Source: Prolixibacteraceae bacterium (lineage in GTDB: Bacteria; Bacteroidota; Bacteroidia; Bacteroidales; Prolixibacteraceae). Taken from it: DNA of 11,683 nt. The translations under genes and the position numbers were made by a program. The DNA lies in assembly GCA_003537645.1 (NCBI GenBank), contig DPRM01000107.1, positions 67,554-79,236 on the forward strand, in the 5' to 3' direction. Below the pieces are notes generated by a model. The model had not been told where the DNA came from. It did not search any database and saw only the letters and a list, made by a program, of their open reading frames with translations. Numbering within the stretch: position 1 is the stretch's first letter; each line of letters begins with the position of its first letter. Below, piece after piece: positions 8,119 through 11,683 of the stretch.

Positions 8119-9165
8119 TTATTTGAACTGATTGATTTTTGATTGGTTAATCTTCAACACTATTTTTCGTTTCTTGAAAACTCCTTCCGCATTGCTTTCC
8201 CTCTTTTCCTCTTTGTAACTTAAAGGCGTTGTCATTGACAGTAGTTTCAGCACTTCGTCCAGCGGCTCATCCAGAAATGTTGCATGAAATGTGTAATCTT
8301 CAAGTAAACGGTCGTCAACCGTTACTTCCGCATTGTACCAGCGGCTAAGTCTTCGTGCAACCTGCTGCATATTTTCATTTCTGAATACCAGTTTACCTTC
8401 TTTCCACGAAGTATACTGCGAAGCTTCAACTTTGTTTTTTACGAACGATCGTTTCTCGACATCCAGCGAAAACAGTTCGTTTGGTTTCATAACCGTCAGT
8501 TTTTCACCGCTTTTCGATGAAATGTCCACCCGACCGGTTTGTAATATGATTTCTTCGGTGTTTTCATTTTCGTTGGCGATTACATTAAATGTAGTACCCA
8601 CCACTTTAATGTCAAGATTTTTTGTGTTTACATGAAAAGGTATTTCGGCATTGTGAACAACATCGAAAAAGGCTTCGCCCGTAAGTTCAACTTTACGCTC
8701 AGAGGCAAACGAAACCAGATATTTCAGCCGCGATCCGCTGTTAAGGTGACCAGTTGAGCCGTCGGGAAGCTGAAATTTGGTACGTACTCCCATCGGACAT
8801 TCTATTTCGGCAAAAGAAGTTGTTGCTGATGGTTTGCCCTGAAAATAGAAGTATGCTAAAAATGAAAAAAGGATCGGAAAAATGAGGATGGCAGCAATGC
8901 GCTGAAAGTACAACCAGGCATTTAAGGTGTTGGGCTCTTTCACTTCGTTTAGGCGGATGTGGTGATGTACCTTGTCGAGCAGGTGATCTAATTTGAAAAT
9001 AGGATCGCCTTCGGTTTTTAAGTGCATTGCCCATTCATTTCTGATGAATTCATCAACCTCCTTATTTTGCGGGTCTGCAATTTTTTCAGCTAGCGAGATA
9101 TGATCTTTCAGATTAAGCTTTCCTCCGAAGTAGTTGCTGAATGTATTTTTTAATGACTCTGACAT
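8119..9165 (-). CDS. FecR-family anti-sigma factor
   Basis: This is a 348-residue single-pass inner-membrane regulator. Domains: a charged, helical cytoplasmic part (1-85), expected to hold an ECF sigma factor; one membrane helix (about 88-107, AAILIFPILFSFLAYF); a periplasmic FecR domain (about 123-214, with CPMGVRTKFQLPDGS, VELTGEAFFDV and VVGTTFNV); and a C-terminal STN-like DUF4974 region (about 257-318, from KLVFRNENMQQVARRL). It should receive a signal from the STN domain of the SusC encoded just downstream. I place the start at the ATG at 9165 because AAGGAAAA precedes it at good spacing and the protein then begins as relatives do. The frame extends to a TTG at 9234, which would add 23 unusual residues. 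The gene is followed by susC after 98 bases. The partner sigma gene normally found upstream is absent; a divergent GH9 gene lies there instead. Confidence 0.93.
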   Translation of the reverse strand: MSESLKNTFSNYFGGKLNLKDHISLAEKIADPQNKEVDEFIRNEWAMHLKTEGDPIFKLDHLLDKVHHHIRLNEVKEPNTLNAWLYFQRIAAILIFPILFSFLAYFYFQGKPSATTSFAEIECPMGVRTKFQLPDGSTGHLNSGSRLKYLVSFASERKVELTGEAFFDVVHNAEIPFHVNTKNLDIKVVGTTFNVIANENENTEEIILQTGRVDISSKSGEKLTVMKPNELFSLDVEKRSFVKNKVEASQYTSWKEGKLVFRNENMQQVARRLSRWYNAEVTVDDRLLEDYTFHATFLDEPLDEVLKLLSMTTPLSYKEEKRESNAEGVFKKRKIVLKINQSKINQFK

Positions 9166-9293
9166 GTACTTTTCCTTCTGTTTGTATTCAAAAACCAAAG
9201 CTTCGAAATTAGTCTGCTTTGTACTTATATCCAATTGTATTCAAAATCTCATGGGTAGTTGTGATTTTTTTTATGGCTTTAGCTAAAAAGGTC

Positions 9294-9301
9294 TAATTTT
9301 A
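9294..9301 (+). promoter_or_regulatory. Weak candidate -7 element for the GH9 gene
   Basis: TAATTTTA differs from TAnnTTTG at one position and lies 35 bases before the GH9 start codon. No convincing -33 TTTG is found 19-21 bases upstream, only a T8 run (9265-9272). The 171 bases between fecR and this gene should also carry the fecR promoter, for which I see no clear match. Confidence 0.25.
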
Positions 9302-9336
9302 AGGTTCCGAAATATTAACCAAACTAATAAACCGAA

Positions 9337-11646
9337 ATGAAAAGAAATTTAATTGCATTTATTGTTTTGGTCAGCTTTCTTATTCCTGAAAGTTTTGCGA
9401 CCAAACTCGTTGAATTAAAAATTGTTGACAAAGATTACCTGCTGGTGATTTTCCGCGATGGTGAAGTATTGTACCGCGACAATGCCACAGGGCCGAGTGC
9501 TTACACTGGTCACGATTATGCTCCCGGAGATGATTCACTGGTTGCTTACGGCAAAGAATTAAATACCGAAATTGCCTCAAAACTTTCTTCGTGGACCATC
9601 ATTTCTTCGGGCGATAAAAGTTATGGTATCACGGGTAAATCACCGGTGGCTGTCCACCGAAAATCAAAAATCCTGAATACCGACGAGAAATTCAATTACA
9701 AGCTCGACCATTGGATGTTCCTGAAATTGCCTTCAGCGCTTAAAGAAGGACAAACCTATACGCTAAAAATTGCGAATGCAACAGAAGCCGATGAAACCGA
9801 AAAACAGGTGACTTTTGATGTAACCCAAAGCATGTCGGAAGCTATTCATATAAACATCAATGGATACACAACAAAAAGTCTTGTGAAATCGGCCGATCTT
9901 TATTTGTGGCTGGGTGATGGCGGTCAACGCGATTATAAATCGTTCGAAGGCAAAAAGGTGTGGATTTACAATGTTGCCACCAAAAAGAAACAGGAAGTGG
10001 GCAGGGTAAAATTCTGGAAAAGCAGTGAATCAAAAGACGAAGCCGAAAAGCGCAACCTCACCGGCTCCGATGTTTGGAATGTTGATTTTACAGGTTTTTC
10101 AAGTCCCGGGAAATACAGGCTGGTGGTTGAAGGAGTGGGCTGTAGTATGGACTTCGAAATTAAAGACGATATTTACTTCGAACCCTATAAAACCTCGGTT
10201 CGTGGTTATTATTACATGCGTGTTGGTGAAGATCGAATGGATTTAACTCCGGTTCCGCGTCGTCCGTTATTTATTCCTGAAGTTGACCCTGTTGGGTTCA
10301 CCGTTTACCTTACCGATCTGCAACCCTGGCACCCCGACTGGAAAAAACACCGCGGCGATATTTGGGATGAGCCACATTTTAAACCAGCGCTTCAGTCAAT
10401 GTTCTGGCAACATCGTCTGCCAGGCAATCCAACTAATCCGAATGCCTACGGCGGTCGTTCTGATGCCCTTGACTGGGATCGCCATTTGGCGCACGTTTCA
10501 GATATTTACGATTTGCTGATGCCATATTTTCTTTCAAACGGGAGCCTGAATGAAGACAACCTGCAAATTGGAGAAAGCGGCAACGGAATACCCGACCTTA
10601 TTGATGAAGCCCGCAACGAGGTGGACATGTGGTTACGTTTGCGCGATGGAGATGCTTATTGTCATGGACTGACGAACCCGTCGAAAGAACGGACCGTGAT
10701 GTTTCAGGCAGGAGCAACCACAATGGCCGCCTGGGCCAACGCCGCCAACTGTGCCATGATTGCAGAGTGTTTCCGTATTTCGGGGAACAAGGACCTTCAG
10801 GAATACTACACAACAGAGGCAATTAAAGCTTTTGAATTTGCCGGCCGGCAGGAAAATAAACAGCTCGACGATAAACAGGAAGTGGGCGATTGCGCTATGC
10901 GTGGCCGCGATTTTATGCAAATGGCTGCCGCTTTTCTGTACAATGTAACCGGCGATAAAAAGTGGGAAGATATACTGGCCGCCGAAAGCGTGGTAAAAGA
11001 TGCCAATTCGAAAATCGACAATAAAATGGGTTGGTACCAGATTTGGGGAACTGCTGCCTACCTGCATACTACCCGCGAACGACATTACCCCGAATTGTAT
11101 GATAACATGAAACGTTCGGTAATCAACCAGGCGAGGGAGCACAACGTGAAATACATGGATTTGCGCCCGTCGCGTCGCTCATCGAACAACAATTACTGGC
11201 AAACACCGCACAATTTGCAGCTGGTAATTCTTGGACATTTTGTTACTGCCGATGCCAAAGAAAAGCAGCGCTTTGAAAAGGCGATGATACTTGAAGCCGA
11301 CTGGGGACTTGGCCGCAACCCCACCAATACAGTTGAAATGACCGGACTTGGCGAACGGCACATCGTGAATTGCTACACATCGGGCCGTAACGACGGTACT
11401 CCGGGTTTACATCCGGGGCACACGCCATACAATAACCTCGACTCGTGGGGCAAAGGACACAATGGAGGCAATCCGCCCTGGTTTGTAGAGAAATGTTATC
11501 CTGAATGGGTGAAAGGTGGCTGGCCGCATCAGGAAGGATTTTTCAACTGCCGTTATGTGTGGGCAAACGGCGAGTTCACACCCCGCCAGACCATGCGTGG
11601 AAAAATGGCATTGTATGGATATCTGTATGCAATAAGGCCAAAATAA
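9337..11646 (+). CDS. Secreted GH9-family glycoside hydrolase with N-terminal beta-sandwich and Ig-like domains
   Basis: The protein has 769 residues. A signal peptide (MKRNLIAFIVLVSFLIPESFA) lacks a lipobox cysteine, so the enzyme is periplasmic or secreted. Residues about 23-160 form an unassigned beta-rich domain. Residues about 166-280 match the cellulase N-terminal Ig-like domain (CelD_N type: HININGY, WNVDFTGFSSPGKYRLVVEG). The rest is the (alpha/alpha)6 GH9 catalytic domain. The DAGD motif of GH9 appears as DALD (D376-D379), where D379 is the likely catalytic base. The C-terminal LGRNPTNT (658-665) and GLHPGHTPY (690-698) correspond to the usual GxNP and histidine regions. E746 in ANGEFTPRQT is the likely catalytic acid. 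GH9 enzymes invert beta-1,4-glucosidic bonds in cellulose and related glucans; a few act on glucosamine polymers. No type 9 secretion C-terminal domain is visible. It is transcribed divergently from fecR-susC-susD and probably serves the same glycan system. The exact substrate is not readable. Confidence 0.9.
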   Translation: MKRNLIAFIVLVSFLIPESFATKLVELKIVDKDYLLVIFRDGEVLYRDNATGPSAYTGHDYAPGDDSLVAYGKELNTEIASKLSSWTIISSGDKSYGITGKSPVAVHRKSKILNTDEKFNYKLDHWMFLKLPSALKEGQTYTLKIANATEADETEKQVTFDVTQSMSEAIHININGYTTKSLVKSADLYLWLGDGGQRDYKSFEGKKVWIYNVATKKKQEVGRVKFWKSSESKDEAEKRNLTGSDVWNVDFTGFSSPGKYRLVVEGVGCSMDFEIKDDIYFEPYKTSVRGYYYMRVGEDRMDLTPVPRRPLFIPEVDPVGFTVYLTDLQPWHPDWKKHRGDIWDEPHFKPALQSMFWQHRLPGNPTNPNAYGGRSDALDWDRHLAHVSDIYDLLMPYFLSNGSLNEDNLQIGESGNGIPDLIDEARNEVDMWLRLRDGDAYCHGLTNPSKERTVMFQAGATTMAAWANAANCAMIAECFRISGNKDLQEYYTTEAIKAFEFAGRQENKQLDDKQEVGDCAMRGRDFMQMAAAFLYNVTGDKKWEDILAAESVVKDANSKIDNKMGWYQIWGTAAYLHTTRERHYPELYDNMKRSVINQAREHNVKYMDLRPSRRSSNNNYWQTPHNLQLVILGHFVTADAKEKQRFEKAMILEADWGLGRNPTNTVEMTGLGERHIVNCYTSGRNDGTPGLHPGHTPYNNLDSWGKGHNGGNPPWFVEKCYPEWVKGGWPHQEGFFNCRYVWANGEFTPRQTMRGKMALYGYLYAIRPK

Positions 11647-11663
11647 GTAGAAGGATTAAAATA

Positions 11664-11683
11664 ATGTCGCATTTTTTATGCTG
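11664..11683 (+). CDS. Possible start of a next gene, cut by the window edge
   Basis: An ATG at 11664 is preceded by AAGGA (11651-11655) at an 8-base spacing and opens a frame MSHFLC to the end of the window. It lies 17 bases after the GH9 stop with no terminator between, so a co-transcribed gene is possible. Six codons are too few to identify or confirm it. Confidence 0.2.

Noticed and set aside
9209..9292. A 27-codon minus-strand frame upstream of fecR (ending IGYKYKAD) considered as the tail of a lost ECF sigma gene
   Set aside because: It has a stop codon just upstream and no start codon, and it shows no recognisable sigma region 4 helix pattern.
10633..11142. A 169-codon open frame on the minus strand inside the GH9 gene
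   Set aside because: It lies wholly opposite a gene with clear catalytic motifs, its translation resembles no domain, and it has no upstream signals. It is a shadow of the GH9 coding frame.
9337..11646. A type 9 secretion C-terminal sorting domain or lipoprotein anchor on the GH9 enzyme
   Set aside because: The protein ends with the catalytic domain (ALYGYLYAIRPK) and its signal peptide has no lipobox cysteine.
1..11683. tRNA, rRNA, CRISPR arrays, insertion sequences or prophage genes
   Set aside because: No cloverleaf, ribosomal RNA stretch, spaced direct repeats, transposase or phage-like protein was seen on either strand.

Overview
This window looks like chromosomal DNA of a Bacteroidota bacterium. 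The signs are a SusC/SusD pair, a FecR-type anti-sigma factor, start codons mostly without strong Shine-Dalgarno sequences, and TAnnTTTG-like promoter elements. Glycan-utilisation genes of this style and the gene content suggest an environmental member of the Bacteroidales/Marinilabiliales group, but that narrower placement is inference.

Layout, left to right. Positions 1-84 are the last 27 codons of a plus-strand gene, followed by a strong bidirectional terminator (108-137). Two minus-strand genes form a short operon (2629 to 183): a secreted C69-family peptidase, then an AlkD-like DNA glycosylase five bases downstream. Positions 2630-2999 are non-coding; they hold a likely promoter for the peptidase, a folded repeat-like element, and the terminator of the next operon.

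The core of the window is a polysaccharide-utilisation cluster. On the minus strand, fecR (start 9165), susC (8020-4778) and susD (4751-3000) lie in that order. SusC carries an N-terminal STN signalling domain, so SusC, FecR and an ECF sigma factor are expected to form a trans-envelope switch: glycan binding at the outer membrane reaches FecR, which releases a sigma factor that switches on susCD. No sigma gene is present next to fecR. Divergent to fecR, on the plus strand, is a secreted glycoside hydrolase of family GH9 (9337-11646), which would cut a beta-linked glycan for SusD to bind and SusC to import. A possible start of a further gene lies at the right edge.

The most interesting signal is in the fecR-susC gap. 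On the strand opposite to susC there is a perfect TAGATTTG promoter element overlapping the susC start codon. About 50-80 bases further on is an intrinsic terminator (11-bp stem plus ten T) that no plus-strand gene explains. Together they could define an RNA of roughly 80 nt, antisense to the susC leader. This resembles the cis-antisense repressor RNAs, such as DonS, described for Bacteroides polysaccharide-utilisation loci.
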